From Balamuthia mandrillaris (taxonomy: Eukaryota > Discosea > Longamoebia > Balamuthiidae): a DNA stretch of 64,000 nucleotides. Made by a program: the position numbers and the translations under genes. The notes beneath the pieces are model-generated. The model made no database searches. It was given only the letters and a program-made list of their open reading frames with translations, and was not told the DNA's origin. The stretch is taken from NCBI GenBank assembly GCA_031835245.1, contig JAVKOQ010000105.1:62001-126000 (forward strand), written 5' to 3'. This document shows, in pieces, positions 32,044 to 43,536 of the stretch; position 1 is the first letter of the stretch; the number at the start of each line of letters is the position of its first letter.

Positions 32044-32522
32044 CCCACCTTCTTCTTCCTTTTTGACTTTCTCTCTTTTATTTATTATTATATGTTTCAT
32101 TTTTTTTCACCGGAAAAATGAATCATTGTCAAAACTTTCGGAAAAATGAAATTATAATTTTTGCTTCCTCTTTTGAATTTATTTTCTTGCTAGCTTTCTT
32201 TGTTCCTTGTTCTTCCTCCTCGTTCCCTTCATTCCTCTGAACACTTCCCAATGTCCGCCTCTTGCAGCTGCAACAAAGCGCTGGCTGCTGATACAGCAAG
32301 AAAATAATTTCTGCTAAGAAATTATTCAATAGTTACGAATTAATTGATAAATGGTGTTATATTGCTGATAATTCATTTTTATTTAAAATCATCGTTATTC
32401 CGTCATTTTTGACGGTAAGATCGCTTAAGATTCAGATCACATGGATTTTGATTTTTGATTGGTGCTCATTATGAACCAAAAACATAAGAAAAAAAAAAAA
32501 AAACAGAAGAACGACGACGACG
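32044..32522. other. Divergent spacer between acyltransferase and second CDC123 gene
   Basis: AT-rich head-to-head spacer without a gene. A perfect 10-bp hairpin with a four-base loop (arm AATAATTTCT, loop GCTA) lies at 32303-32326, about 200 bases upstream of the CDC123 start. An A15-like run precedes that start. Confidence 0.45.
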
Positions 32523-33393
32523 ATGGAAGGAGTAGAAGTGTGTTCTCTCTTTGACGCCACCGCCAACGTCAACCCTTTTGCCTTGGCCAGCTTCAGTCGA
32601 GAAAAATGGGAGTACATGGCCCTCTTCGACACCGAAAGATGGTACGACGAGCTGCCTCAATGGACCTTCCCGACCTGGTTTTTGGCGTTGAGCGTCGACG
32701 AAGGCCGCGCCCTCGTCGCCTACTTCCAGCGAAACGTGCTTGGGAGAAGAGGAGGAGAGGTGTTTACGGAGAAGCATCGGAGGGACTTGGCAGGGTTGAA
32801 GGAGCGGCTGGATAGCGTAATGCAGCAACAGCAGGAGGAGGAAAACGATGGAGGAGAGTGTGGTGGTGACGGTTGTTATTTCGTGCGTCTTTCTTCTCGA
32901 AGTCCCAAAGACGTTGGTCTTAATGGTTTGGATCTTCTTCTTTTGTTTTTTCTTTTTTTTTTCTACTCTATGATTATTATTGTTTTATTTATATAAACTC
33001 TTTTAACTGATAAAAGCCAACACAGGAGACCATCCACAGATTCTCACCTCCCTGCGGCAAGAATTGGACAGGCTGAACGCCACGTCCGTCAACGACAAGC
33101 TGAGAGCGCTGCAAACGGCAGTGGGACGCGTCCTCAAAGTGTCCACCGCTGAAGCGGCCCTCTCCTTGATAGGCACCAGCGAGAGGACTTACACGGATTT
33201 GTTGCATTACTTGGAGGACGAGTCGTCGTGGAAGATGAAGGTCGTGATTCGGCGTTGGGTTGATGGGATTGATGTTGGGTATGTTTTTTCTTTGTTATTC
33301 GTTCTGTCTCCTTGTTTTTTAATTCTTCTTCTTCATCTTGTTCTTCTTGTTGTTGTTCTTGTTCTTGTTCTTCTTGTTGTTGTTCTTGTTCTT

Positions 33394-33424
<31 letters not shown>

Positions 33425-33668
33425 TTCATCTTCTTCTTCTTGTTCTTCTTGTTCTTCTTGTTCTTCTTCTTGTTCTTCTTCTTCTTCTGCTTCTTCTTCT
33501 TCTTTCCTTCTTGTTCTTGTTCTTGTTCTTGTTCTTGTTCTTGTTCTTCTTCTTGTTCTTCTTCTTGTTCTTCTTCTTGTTCTTCTTCTTGTTCTTCTTC
33601 TTGTTCTTGTTCTTCTTCTTCTTCTTCTTCTTCTTCTTCTTCTTCTTCTTCTTCTTCTTCTTCTTCTT

Positions 33669-33699
<31 letters not shown>

Positions 33700-34462
33700 T
33701 TCTGCTTCTTTTTTTTCTTGTTCTTCTTCTTCTATCTACGTTTTTTAAAAAAATCCAGCAATGAGTATAGAGGATTTGTTTGTTGTGACCAGTTGACAGC
33801 TCTTTGTCAGTATAACGATCTCTGTTTCTATCCAGCCTTGGTTGGAAACGAGGTTCGTTTTTATTTTTTGTTCTCTTTGTTTACCTCTCTTAACCATATA
33901 AATAAACAGGAAAAGGTCGTGGAAGGAATAGTGGATGTATGGCTGAAAGCGCGTGAACGGTTGAATCTGTTGTACCAAGCATATATCATCGACTTTGTCA
34001 TTGTTGGTACTTCTGTTTACATCATAGAGATCAATCCATTCGTTCGTACCCTTCTCTGTTGCGCTCTCTCTCTCTCTCTCTGTTAAAAGGAGACTTTTCG
34101 TTTACAAACCAAACAAATAGGGTCCAATGACTGGAGCTTCCTTGTTCGATTGGAAGCTTGATAGAAAACTATTACAAGGAGGAGCCAATCTTTGGTTTGA
34201 AGAAGAAAGTCCCAAGGAAGAAGAAGAACCAGAAGAAGTAGAGCTGAATCCAAACGTACTTCAAATGACGTTCAACGTTGCAGAACAGAAGAAGCCGCTT
34301 TACTTTCGCCGACTGAAGAATGACCTTCCGTTGGATGCAAGTTATTTGGAGGCCTATCCCCTCTTTCGAATGTTATCCAGTAACAAAGGAAATGAGGAAG
34401 CAGTAAAAGAAGCAGAAGGAGAAAAGGAGGACAGAAGCAAAAGCAAATGTATAACTTGTTAA
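32523..34462 (+). CDS. CDC123/D123 family protein (paralogue 2)
   Basis: Multi-exon gene. Exon 1 has WYDELPQWTFPTWFLALSVD, the D123 N-terminal pattern, and YFVRLSSRSPKD, the ATP-binding signature shared with the paralogue at 11398. Later exons have KMKVVIRRWVDGIDV, EYRGFVCCDQLTALCQYND, AYIIDFVIVGTSVYIIEINP and MTGASLFDWKLDRKLLQGG. These give the Asp/Asn-Pro-Phe metal site and the terminal Phe-Asp-Trp block. The tail is acidic and ends KSKCITC. The N-terminus and tail differ strongly from paralogue 1, so this is an old duplicate and may have a different client or role. A 400-base TTC/TTG array fills the intron at 33280-33757. Its stop lies only 26 bases from the stop of the convergent S9-family gene. 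Confidence 0.83.
33336..33735. repeat. 400-bp TTC/TTG/GTT intron array
   Basis: TTCTTG, TTGTTCTTG and pure TTC blocks fill an intron of the second CDC123 gene. One of the longest repeats in the window, with pyrimidine on the sense strand. Confidence 0.92.
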
Positions 34463-34488
34463 TATTGAAACTACTACGAACGGAATGT

Positions 34489-37487
34489 TCATTGGTGTTC
34501 TGTGTTAGGGAGTTTGTCGTTAACAACGAAAGCTGTGGTGCCTTGGGGAGCTTGAGCGTTCTTTGCAGTTCTCCCAGCTTTCAAGTGCTTCGCCAAAAAT
34601 TGTTCGACACGTTGTCTCAAGTCGATGGTGTTCTCCTGCTTCATAACGCCCTGACCTGGTTGTGGTATGTTGTTATCACCAGAATGAATCGTGACAGAGA
34701 GCACAGAGAGAAAGAGAAGGAGAGAATGGCGGGAGAAGAAAGAATGAATGAAAACCAAAGGAGGACGTACCTTCATCCAGATAAATTACGTACTCGACGG
34801 GAATGCCTTTCTCTCTTACCGTCTGTACCATTTGGAAGGTCTCGCTCATGCTCACTAATCCATCGCCATCGGCGTGAGCTAGCAACATTGGAGCACGGAT
34901 ACTGTTGGCGTGGAACAAGGGGGATACCTTCCTGTTCACGAACTCGTCAGTCAGGTTGCCCATCACTTGCGTCAGCGTTTTTCTCGCCTCTTCTGGAATA
35001 CTCTCTGTGTTGGAGTAATGGTGATAAGAAAGGACAATCTCCTTTGAAGAAAACAGACACAAGAAGGCTACCAAAAAGTAACTTAAGGTTGTTGACCGCA
35101 GGAGTGGCAATAGCACACGCATACAGCTCTGGAGTGAACGCCATTCCCTTTTGAATACAGATCATCTTAGCAATTGAAGAAACCACGTGAGCGAGGGTAG
35201 CCTACCGCAAGAGCAGCATAACCTCCAAAGTAATCAATACCAAATAGCGCCACCTGCTTGGGGTCGGCAATGCCCTTCTTTATCACCCACTGGACCGCAT
35301 CGGTAAGGTCATGTTGAACGCCTTCGATGCCTCGCTTGGTGTCATCACCATCTGAACCTCTGTGAGTGTTTTTGTTGGAAGAAATGTTAACAGAGGTGCA
35401 AACAAAAAAGAAGAGAGTAGGATACCTGAGGTTGACTTGAAGACAACCATACCCTCTGTCTGCCAACTGGTGGTACAAAAGATGTAAGGTATTGCTGAAG
35501 TTGCCACATTCTAATTGTGGATAAAAATGTTACAGTACCCATTGGGCAAGGGCATTATAGCCCCATTGTTCCCTTTCCCCAGGTCCGTGACTGATGGCCA
35601 ACACGATTGGGAGATTCGTTGCCTCCTGTTGTTGATGTTTAACAACAGCATCCCAACTTGGAAGACAAACATATATACCTTAAAAGGGGGGAGTGTGAGG
35701 AATGCTGGCATCTCAAGCCCGTCACGAGCACGGATGGTGATGCTGGCTCTCTTGGCCATTTTGTAAGGAGTCAGCGCCGGCATATCCTCAAAGAGCAAGT
35801 CAAAATCCTCCAAGTCATGGTCGTAGAGGTAGTATCGGGATGGTCTGTAATTGAAGCGGTAGTGAACAACCCATTTCATCTCTTCGTCATCTCTGCTCAC
35901 TGCGATTGTTTGTGTTAGAAGGGCTTTTAAAACATGCAAGTCTGAACGCTTCTTACCAACGCGCACTTCCGCGTCCGGGTGAAGTTTCTCGAAACGACGG
36001 AGCATGCTCTTGAACGAAGGGTCGACGACCTCCCATTCCACTTTTGACCCTACGTAACCCACAGCCTGAGGCACTTGTTTTACTGGGTGCTGAATACACA
36101 AAAAGCAACAACCAAGGTTACCAACAAATGATATGCTGTGCAGAAAAAAGGAGAAGGAAACGGAAACCATAAGGATGTCAACAATGTCATGCTCCGGAGC
36201 CGACATTTCCTTGAGTGTCTCTCCTGTTTGCCCATCCACCAATAAAAGAGCGTTCGAGCTACGGTCTTTGTTGGACAAGACGTAGAGGTTCCCATCCTCA
36301 TCAAACTCCACCACTGAACCGTGTTCCTGTTGAAGGGACGATGAACAAAGACGTTTCACGATGAATAGCAAATCGCATAACAAGCATTCGTACCCCTTGC
36401 TTCCAAGCAATCAACTCCTTCCAAGTACCCTCGGATTCCGAGGGTTTGGTTTTCTTGACCAACAACGCCTGAGTCTGCTCGTAAATGTTGAGAGCGATTA
36501 TGGCTCGGACGTTAAGGTTTTCATCAGGAATAAACGTGGATACAAAACCAGGGTTCTCCATCACCAGTTCGGTCGCACCGGACGTAAGGTTGACCCGATA
36601 GAGGTCCATCAAGGCCGCGTCTCTCAAGTTCATAGTGATCAACGCTAGCGAGCAAATCACGCAAAAGAGGAAAAAATCAGCAAGATTGGTTCACCAGCAG
36701 GAGGGGACAGGGAAAGCAGCTGCAAAGAAAACCTTCATCTGGTTTGTTTCTTTTGAATGTCACTTCTCCAGCAGCGGATCTTTCGAACGGAGTCAAGTCA
36801 CGGATGACCAAAGTCTTTCAAGTTAGAAAAAGTAAAAATGGTCTTTCAGTGACATGTCTACGATACTGGAGCCAGGAAGGAGAGTACCGCCAAGTCAACA
36901 GCATATAGGTGTGGAAGACCAACCCCGTCTTTATCCCTGAAACATAAAAGCTTGCCACTGTTGCCAGCTGGCCAAAGCGCATTGATAACGCTTCTTTTTC
37001 TGTCATAGGTGACCTGTCGTTCGGCATTCTCTTGGCCCTCGGCATAGGCGTTCAAGTCTCGGACCCAGAGGTTCATAGTGTGATTGCCGTGCTCATCCGC
37101 TTTCAAGTAGGCCAGCTTGTTTGTAGTTTTGTCATTCACACATCAGAGACTAGTAACCAAAAAACAGGGGAACCGAAACAACCTTAAGCCCGTCAGGAGA
37201 GATCAAGGGAGAAGCGTATTGGATATGTCCAAACAGAAGTTCAGTAGGGATGAGTTTATACTGGGGCGGGAGAAAATCGCATACGCCGTTATCACAGATG
37301 GCCATTTCGCTGCAACCAGAGACATTAAGAAGGTCAGAGCTAAAAGTTTAAGTTCGCCTCAACTGAAAGAATGATATCAGGGGTCTTACGATGCGTCCTC
37401 TTCTCCGTCATCTGCAGCCCCCAGGCTGCAACAAACCGCAGCGATCAGCACAACAGAGAACAAAACTGAACGGATGCTTCGCCTCAT
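34489..37487 (-). CDS. Secreted S9 (prolyl oligopeptidase) family protein, catalytically degenerate
   Basis: Minus strand, about ten exons. The start MRRSIRSVLFSVVLIAAVCC followed by SLGAADDGEE is a signal peptide. Then come HIQYASPLISPDGLKLAYL and beta-propeller-type repeats (LKADEHGNHTMNLWVRDL, VEFDEDGNLYVLSNKD). The C-terminal hydrolase carries RASITIRARDGLEMPAFLTL, LADRGYGCLQVNLRGSDG and HDLTDAVQWVIKKGIAD. Where active S9 enzymes have GxSxGG, this reads FGIDYFGGYAAL, with no Ser. The Asp region is present (AHADGDGLVSMSE). The expected DEGHG reads DEGQG after splicing near 34640. So the nucleophile and the His are both replaced while the fold looks intact. I infer a non-catalytic binding or regulatory protein, or a different chemistry. 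Family assignment is firm. The exact exon ends in the last three introns are less sure. Confidence 0.8.
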
Positions 37488-38011
37488 AATTTTGCTGATA
37501 GAAGTACAAAACGTTGAGACCTGTGTTGCGTATGATTATAGGAGGGAATGTGGCAGTTGCTTTCACCGGTGTTCAACGGTCCGAGTGCCCTGCCGTTGCC
37601 CCTGATACTCAATTTTCTTTCAGGGTGTCCGCTTTTCTTTTTTTTTCTTGTTGCCTCAACAGGCGCTGCACGCTCTTTTTTTGGTAAAATGTTGTGACGT
37701 CAACAAAGAATGTAATGATGTCATCACATTCCTCACATTTTGAGTGCTTTACTGTCGACATAATCGTTTGCTGACGTCAACGCATTGTTGGCATTCCACA
37801 CTTCTTTTTGTCGACACAAAAAAAAGCGAAGAAAGAAGAAAGAGAGATATCAACGAAGGGAATGGCGCAACGGATTTAAAACCCAGCAGCGGTTCGTTTG
37901 TTTTGTTTTCTTGCATTTTTTTTTTGAAAAAAAAAAACTCACAAAAAGTGGAGCAGAACATAGCATTATTATCTTAGTTTAAAACAAAAATTCAACGATC
38001 GGCCGATCATC
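37488..38011. promoter_or_regulatory. Divergent promoter region with two TGACGTCA and two TGTCGACA palindromes
   Basis: Head-to-head spacer between the S9-family and HA-domain genes. CRE-type palindromes TGACGTCA lie at 37695-37702 and 37772-37779. TGTCGACA lies at 37753-37760 and 37809-37816. All fall within 125 bases, about 200-315 bases upstream of the HA gene. No gene is seen. This is the densest cluster of the two motifs in the window. Confidence 0.5.
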
Positions 38012-40872
38012 ATGATGGAAGATTCCACACAAACAGCGCCAGACGATCCCCCAAACAAATCTGTGGCTGCTGCTTCGTCTTCTTCCCAACGGGCTTCTCG
38101 CTCCTCCCCTTCCTTGGCGCACTTTTTGGCTCGTGCTAATTCTCCGCATTCTACTGCTGCCGCCACTTCCTCGCCACTGAGTGCGTTCCCTCCGCTACAT
38201 CTCACCACCGCCGGCGGTGAGGATCATCATCAAACCTCAACTCATTCCTCTTCATCTTCGTCTTCGGCTTCTTTCTCTCAGCACCACTTTTCTGAAGAAG
38301 AAGAAGATGAAGAAGAAGAAGACCTAGAAGACGAAGAGGATGAAGATGAAGACGACGAACGTGTTCCCTTTGATGAAAGACTCTTTGCAGCACCTCCGCC
38401 TCCTCTTCTTTCTTCCGCTTCTTCCTCTTCTTCCTCACCCGTGATGCCTCCTCCGCATCCCTCTCACTCTCACTCTCCTCTGTTGCATCAACGTCACCTT
38501 CACCACCACCACCATCATCCCTTAGCCACTGCCCCGCCTCATTTGGAACTCTCGCTGGATCCCTCCTCCTTTAGCGAGGAGGAACTGATGGGCGGATTGG
38601 AGGAAGACCACCACGTCGCTTCCGCCGCTTCTTCTGCTTCCTCCTCTTCAGCCTCCTCTGCGGTCACTTCGCCTCATCACCTTCCCATGCCCCACCCACA
38701 TTTCCACTTTGGCTCTGTAGCTCGACCTTCGGCTTCCTCTGCTTCTGCTTCTTCTTCATCCTCTCCTTCCGCTTCCTCCTCCGCTGCTTCTTCCTCATCC
38801 TCTCTGCATCATTCTCATCACGACCTGTTTTCTCACCATCACAATAATTCGAATGTCGATGAAGCAAACGACTCGTTTGTCTCGCAGTTGGTGAGCGGCT
38901 CAGAGGATCCGCCTGACTTGCATCTGTTAGATGTTATCACTCATCATCATCAACCTCCTTCTCACTCTTCTTCACATGTACAAAGGGACAAACAAAGCAA
39001 CGAAAAGACTTTAACAAATAACAGCGAGTCATCTTCAACATTTGAAGGAAGGAGTAACGAAGAAGACGCAACAAGGATTTCTTTGCACCAAAAACGTCTA
39101 CGACAAGAAGCTGATGACGAAATCCCAACGACAGCATCAACATTACAGCAACAACAAGAAAAGAGGCGACGAGTAACGGAGGAAGATGAAGCCGACTTGT
39201 TTAGCTTCATAACGGAGACAGCTGGCGAAGATGAATCCTCAACCACTTCAACAACAACTACAACTCGATTATCGACTCCATCAGAGTTGACAAATTCTAC
39301 TGCCAATAGCTCTTCCCCTTCTTTGTCGACTTCGCTCTCTTCTTCACAACAAACGATGAACTGCTTTCTGGCTGATGGACTTCAATCGATGATGGAAACA
39401 GAAGATGCTTCCATACTCATTGGACCTTCGCCATCTTCGCTGAGTAAAGGTCGAGCCTATAACGAGCGAGAAAGCCAACAGATGACAGAAGAACGTATTG
39501 AGAGAGAAGAAAATACAGAACGGATAATAGATCCATCCGAAAGGGATAAAGAAGAAGTTGGAACTGCCACAGATCGGCAGTCAAACGATGACGAAAAGGA
39601 AGCAGAAACAGAACCACAACAAAACCAGAAAAAAAAATCATCCTCTCAAAAACGATCGCGACGCAAAAAGGGAGATTCCTCTTCCTCCTCGGATAACAAT
39701 AATTCTCGCCTCAAATGGTCCGAAAGAGTGGAGCAACTGAAGGCATTCATCGAAGAACATGGCCACTGTCGTGTGCCGATGCGGTATAGAGCGAATCCAC
39801 AATTGGGAGCATGGGTGCACACAGCACGGCAGCTGAAGCGAATGGGAAAGTTGAGTGAGGAGAAGCAGAAGGAACTGGATGCGTTGGACTTTGTTTGGCG
39901 GCATCAGGACTTGAGCAATGAAGCTAAATTTGAGAAACGGTTTAAAGGTTTAACTTGCAATTAGTTTTTTCTCTCTCTTAGTTTTCCTTGTACTGTTGGC
40001 TAGATATTCTGTTCTGATTTTCTTAGTTTGGCGTTATTCTTCTTTTTCTTCTGCCTTCTTTTCATTTCCTTTTGTTAATTAATTTCGTTTCTTCTGCAGA
40101 GTTGAAAGAATTCAAAGAACGGTTTGGTCACTGTAAAGTGCCCATCAAATGGAAAGAGAATCCCCAACTAGGCACATGGGTGCACACCATCCGTCAAGCC
40201 AAGAAAAACAGCAAGTTAGATCCACAACGAGAGAACGAGCTGCGTTCCTTGGGTTTCGTTTGGTGCTTGCAACAGCACGACAACAGTGAGACTTGGGCGG
40301 ACAAGGTTCAGGCGCTGCGCGACTTTGTGGAGGAGTTTGGGCATTGCAGAGTTCCCATCAAGTGGAAGCGGAATCCAAAGTTGGGGACATGGGTGCACAC
40401 CACGAGACAGTTGCGAAAAAATGGAAGGTTGAGCGAGGAACGGATAAAGGAGTTGGATTCGGTTGGATTTGTTTGGAGAGTAGAAGTAGTTTGCAACAGT
40501 ACCAGCAATTGTAAGGAGGCATCAGCAGCTTCCTCGGGCTCTGTTTCATTTTCTTCTACTTCTTCTGCTCCCTCTTCTTCGCCAACAACACCACAACCAC
40601 AACAGAATGGTGAGGAAGAAGATGATGGTACTAAAACAGAAGAAAGTAAAGAAGAGGAGGAAGATGAAGCAAATGGTGGTCGACTTATGAGTGAGAATGT
40701 CGTAACGTTTCATCATGTTGGCCCTGCTTCATCAGCATCTTTGGCCTCTTCTGTCCAACCCGTTATGGTTGACAACAGCTTTCAACACCTGGACGAGGCT
40801 GATGTTTTTGTGGAAGCAAACGAACAACAGCATATGACCGCCTTCTCCCTCGAGCAAAATAACCAACAATAA
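38012..40872 (+). CDS. Protein with three helicase-associated (HA) domain repeats and long Ser/His-rich N-terminus
   Basis: Two exons (to about 39946, then from about 40101). The first 560 residues are low complexity: Ser, His, Glu/Asp and Pro runs, with no recognised domain. A basic stretch (KKSSSQKRSRRKKGD) looks like a nuclear signal. Three HA repeats of about 65 residues follow: repeat 1 with HGHCRVPMRYRANPQLGAWV, repeat 2 (first half in exon 2) with FGHCKVPIKWKENPQLGTWV, and repeat 3 with FGHCRVPIKWKRNPKLGTWV. Each ends with an LDxLxFVW-like strand. HA repeats are small DNA-binding-like helical units, common in stramenopiles and some bacteria. No helicase core is present, so a DNA-binding regulator is plausible but inferred. 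The tail is acidic and Gln-rich. Confidence 0.82.
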
Positions 40873-40937
40873 CATTTGCTCCACTTTTGTATTTAACATG
40901 AGAAACAAACATGGAGAGACAGCAAGAAAGAGAGAAA

Positions 40938-42692
40938 TCAGAATTTACTAGGACCTTCGGGGCAGCCATTCTCTCTCGCCCACAGCAACACCTCCGTGTG
41001 GCCATTCACAGCAGCCACCATACAGGTCATCTGGTCCCAAGGGCATCCATTCTCTCTGGCCCACTGCAACACCTTCAAATGGCCGTTGCTCGCTGCGTGC
41101 CAACACGTCTTTTCGTCCCAAGGACAACCACTCTCTCTCAGCCATTGCAAAACTTCCAAGTGTCCTCCTCCTGCCGCAGCAGCACATGTCTTCTCGTTCC
41201 AATTGCATCCGTTTTGCCTCGCCCATTTCACCACCTCTAGATGTCCATTTGCAGCGGCTTGCTTGAGTATAGTCTTGGCGTTCCAAGGACATCCGCTCTC
41301 CGTGGCCCATTTCAAAACGTTCAGATGGCCGCCTCTTGCAGCAGCAGCACAAGTGGAGGCATCCCACAAGGAGCCACGAGTGGCCATCGCCTGTTGCAGG
41401 AGATTAAGCTTTCCTCTGCCAGCCAAAAAACTGCAGATGAAGGGATTGCAAGGACATCCGTTTTGCAAAGCCCATTCAAGTACATCCATATGCGTAAACC
41501 ACTCCACAGCAGAGGATGTCGTGCGTTGGTCCCAAGGACAGCCGTTCTGTCTGGCCCATTGCAATAGCTCCAAGTGGCCTTGTTCAGCAGCTGCAGCGCA
41601 GGTCAATTCGTCCCAAGGACATCCGTTTTCTCTAGCCCACTGAAGCACTTGCCAATGGTTTCCAGCGGCAGCTGAGGCACAAGTCCATTGGTCCCAAGGA
41701 CATCCTCTCTCTCTTGCCCATTGCAACACGTCCAGATGTCCTGCAAAAGCTGCACGAGCGCACGTTTTGGCATTCCAAGGATACCCTTGTTCCTCTCTCA
41801 GCCATCGTAATAGCGCCAACTGTCCTCCCTCTGCTGCACTTCCGCATATTGCTTCTTTATCTGAAGAATATCCGTTGTGAAAGGCCCATTGCAGAACGTG
41901 CAAATGACCACTCCTGGCTGCACTTCTGCACGTCCATTTATCCCAAGCAAAGCCGTTCTCTTTGGCCCACTGCAAAACCTCCAGATGGCCCTTTGCAGCC
42001 GCTTTGGCACACGTGTTCGGGTTTCGTTTCCATTGCGTGGTATCGAAGTTGGAGCAAATCCACTTCAACGCTTCCAAGTGTCCGTTCTTGGCGGCCTCCT
42101 GACATAGATGAGCGTGGGGGGGAGAGCCAGCCTCCTTGAGCCACTGCAGGACATGCAGGTGTCCCCCTTTGGCAGCAAATCTGAAGGTATGAGAGTCCCA
42201 AGGACATTCGTTCTCTCTGGCCCACTGAAGCAGTCGCAAGTGGCCGTATTGAGCCGCTTTGTGGCAGGTAATGACGCTCCAAGGACAACAACCGTTCTTC
42301 TCTTCCCTGGCCCATTGCAACAGTTCCAAATGGCCGTGCTCAGCGGCTGCGTGGCAAAGCCGTTCGTCCCAAGGAAAGCCGTGCTCTCTGGCCCATTGCA
42401 GAAGGTCTAGGCGTCCCTTCTCAGCAAGGACCAAACAAACGTGGTCTGCCTTGTCGCAATCCTTTTGGTCGGTGTGGCCCTCCAGGAAGGCCCAACGAAG
42501 CAACGCAACGCTCTCGCAAATGGGTTTGAGGCAGAGCTTGTTGCGAAGGCTGGGCTCGCTGCAAGCGTACCAAAGGCGGCAGGTACGGGCCGCCACGGCC
42601 ACGAAGTTGGCCGGAAGAGCCGCTAGGATGAGGGACCACAGCTCCTCTGGCAAATGATTGCCGTCGGCGTGCATTTCCTTCTTTTCATACAT
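40938..42692 (-). CDS. F-box-like / ankyrin repeat protein of the GCPWD type
   Basis: Intronless, 584 residues. The N-terminus HLPEELWSLILAALPANFVA resembles an F-box. The rest is about 17 ankyrin-like units of about 27-30 residues with consensus GHLEVLQWARENGCPWDxxT, then CxxAAxx. This variant is common in amoebae, oomycetes, brown algae and giant viruses. F-box plus repeats suggests a substrate adaptor for an SCF ubiquitin ligase. That is inference. The unit at about 41395-41480 is shortened. Repeats differ enough that they are not a recent expansion. A second in-frame Met lies six codons downstream (42674). The gene is convergent with the HA gene (65-base gap). Confidence 0.82.
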   Translation of the reverse strand: MYEKKEMHADGNHLPEELWSLILAALPANFVAVAARTCRLWYACSEPSLRNKLCLKPICESVALLRWAFLEGHTDQKDCDKADHVCLVLAEKGRLDLLQWAREHGFPWDERLCHAAAEHGHLELLQWAREEKNGCCPWSVITCHKAAQYGHLRLLQWARENECPWDSHTFRFAAKGGHLHVLQWLKEAGSPPHAHLCQEAAKNGHLEALKWICSNFDTTQWKRNPNTCAKAAAKGHLEVLQWAKENGFAWDKWTCRSAARSGHLHVLQWAFHNGYSSDKEAICGSAAEGGQLALLRWLREEQGYPWNAKTCARAAFAGHLDVLQWARERGCPWDQWTCASAAAGNHWQVLQWARENGCPWDELTCAAAAEQGHLELLQWARQNGCPWDQRTTSSAVEWFTHMDVLEWALQNGCPCNPFICSFLAGRGKLNLLQQAMATRGSLWDASTCAAAARGGHLNVLKWATESGCPWNAKTILKQAAANGHLEVVKWARQNGCNWNEKTCAAAAGGGHLEVLQWLRESGCPWDEKTCWHAASNGHLKVLQWARENGCPWDQMTCMVAAVNGHTEVLLWARENGCPEGPSKF

Positions 42693-42999
42693 TATATATC
42701 ACGACGACACGAAATGCTTAGGGAGGTTCGTGTCGTCCTGATACGTCTTGAACTGACGTCACATTTAGTGTCGACCTACATTCTCCTTCAGGGAAGAGAA
42801 GCCTACCGATGTAGATGCTTCCTCTTCACCCGATGATGGAAGAGCAACCTAACGACGTCGCAGCTTCCTCTTCGCCCGATGTTGTGCCTTCGACGTCGTT
42901 GGGAACCATTCATATTATATATATATAGCATCGTGTTGGTGCCAACATGAATCGAACACGACCAAACAAACGAAAAACATACAGAGTCAAGCGAGGCAG
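42693..42999. promoter_or_regulatory. Divergent ankyrin-ARF promoter with TGACGTCA, TGTCGACC and a 19-bp repeat
   Basis: TGACGTCA lies at 42754-42761 and TGTCGACC at 42769-42776. A 19-base unit occurs twice with one mismatch (42817-42835 and 42863-42881, 46-base period). An alternating TA run (TATATATATA) follows near 42919, 80 bases upstream of the ARF start. Confidence 0.45.
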
Positions 43000-43536
43000 A
43001 TGGGAGGCCTTCTGGCAAAGTTCAACTGGGGCAGGAAAGACGTTCGGATACTAATGGTCGGGCTGGACGCCGCCGGCAAGACAACCATTCTCTACAAGCT
43101 CAAACTGGGCGAAGCAATCACCACCATTCCCACGGTAGGCTTCAACGTGGAAACGATCCAGTACAAAAACATCCAATTCACCGTGTGGGACGTTGGAGGC
43201 CAGGACAAACTCCGCCTGCTCTGGAGGTACTATTTCGACGGCACTCAGGGTGTAATCTTCGTGGTGGACGCCAACGATAGGGAACGGATGGAGGAGGCCT
43301 GCGAAGTGCTGCACAGGATGCTCAGGGAGGACCAAATGAGGGGGACTGCCGTGTTGGTTTTGGCCAACAAGATGGACATGCCGGAGGCTATGAGCGTGAC
43401 GGAGGTTAGCGAACGGCTGGGACTGCATGCCATGAAAGAGAGGAAGTGGTTCATCCAGGCCACTTGTGCCACAAGAGGTGAGGGACTTCAAGAGGGGTTG
43501 GCTTGGTTGTCAAGAGCGGTGAACGAAAGACGATGA
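43000..43536 (+). CDS. ADP-ribosylation factor (ARF) family small GTPase
   Basis: Intronless, 178 residues, normal length. MGG at the start gives the Gly2 used for N-myristoylation. Nucleotide-binding motifs are complete: GLDAAGKTT (P-loop), [11 protein letters not shown] (switch 1), [13 protein letters not shown] (switch 2, with the ARF Gln), NKMD and CATRGEG. ARFs cycle between GDP and GTP on Golgi and other membranes, recruiting coats and effectors. It is somewhat diverged (RLLWRYYF instead of the usual RPLWRHYF) and could be an ARF-like paralogue. Lack of introns beside intron-rich neighbours could reflect a retrocopy, though other genes here are intronless too. Confidence 0.93.
   Translation: MGGLLAKFNWGRKDVRILMVGLDAAGKTTILYKLKLGEAITTIPTVGFNVETIQYKNIQFTVWDVGGQDKLRLLWRYYFDGTQGVIFVVDANDRERMEEACEVLHRMLREDQMRGTAVLVLANKMDMPEAMSVTEVSERLGLHAMKERKWFIQATCATRGEGLQEGLAWLSRAVNERR

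Noticed and set aside
40996-41643. Plus-strand frame opposite the ankyrin gene
   Set aside because: Its periodicity is only the reverse complement of the ankyrin repeats.
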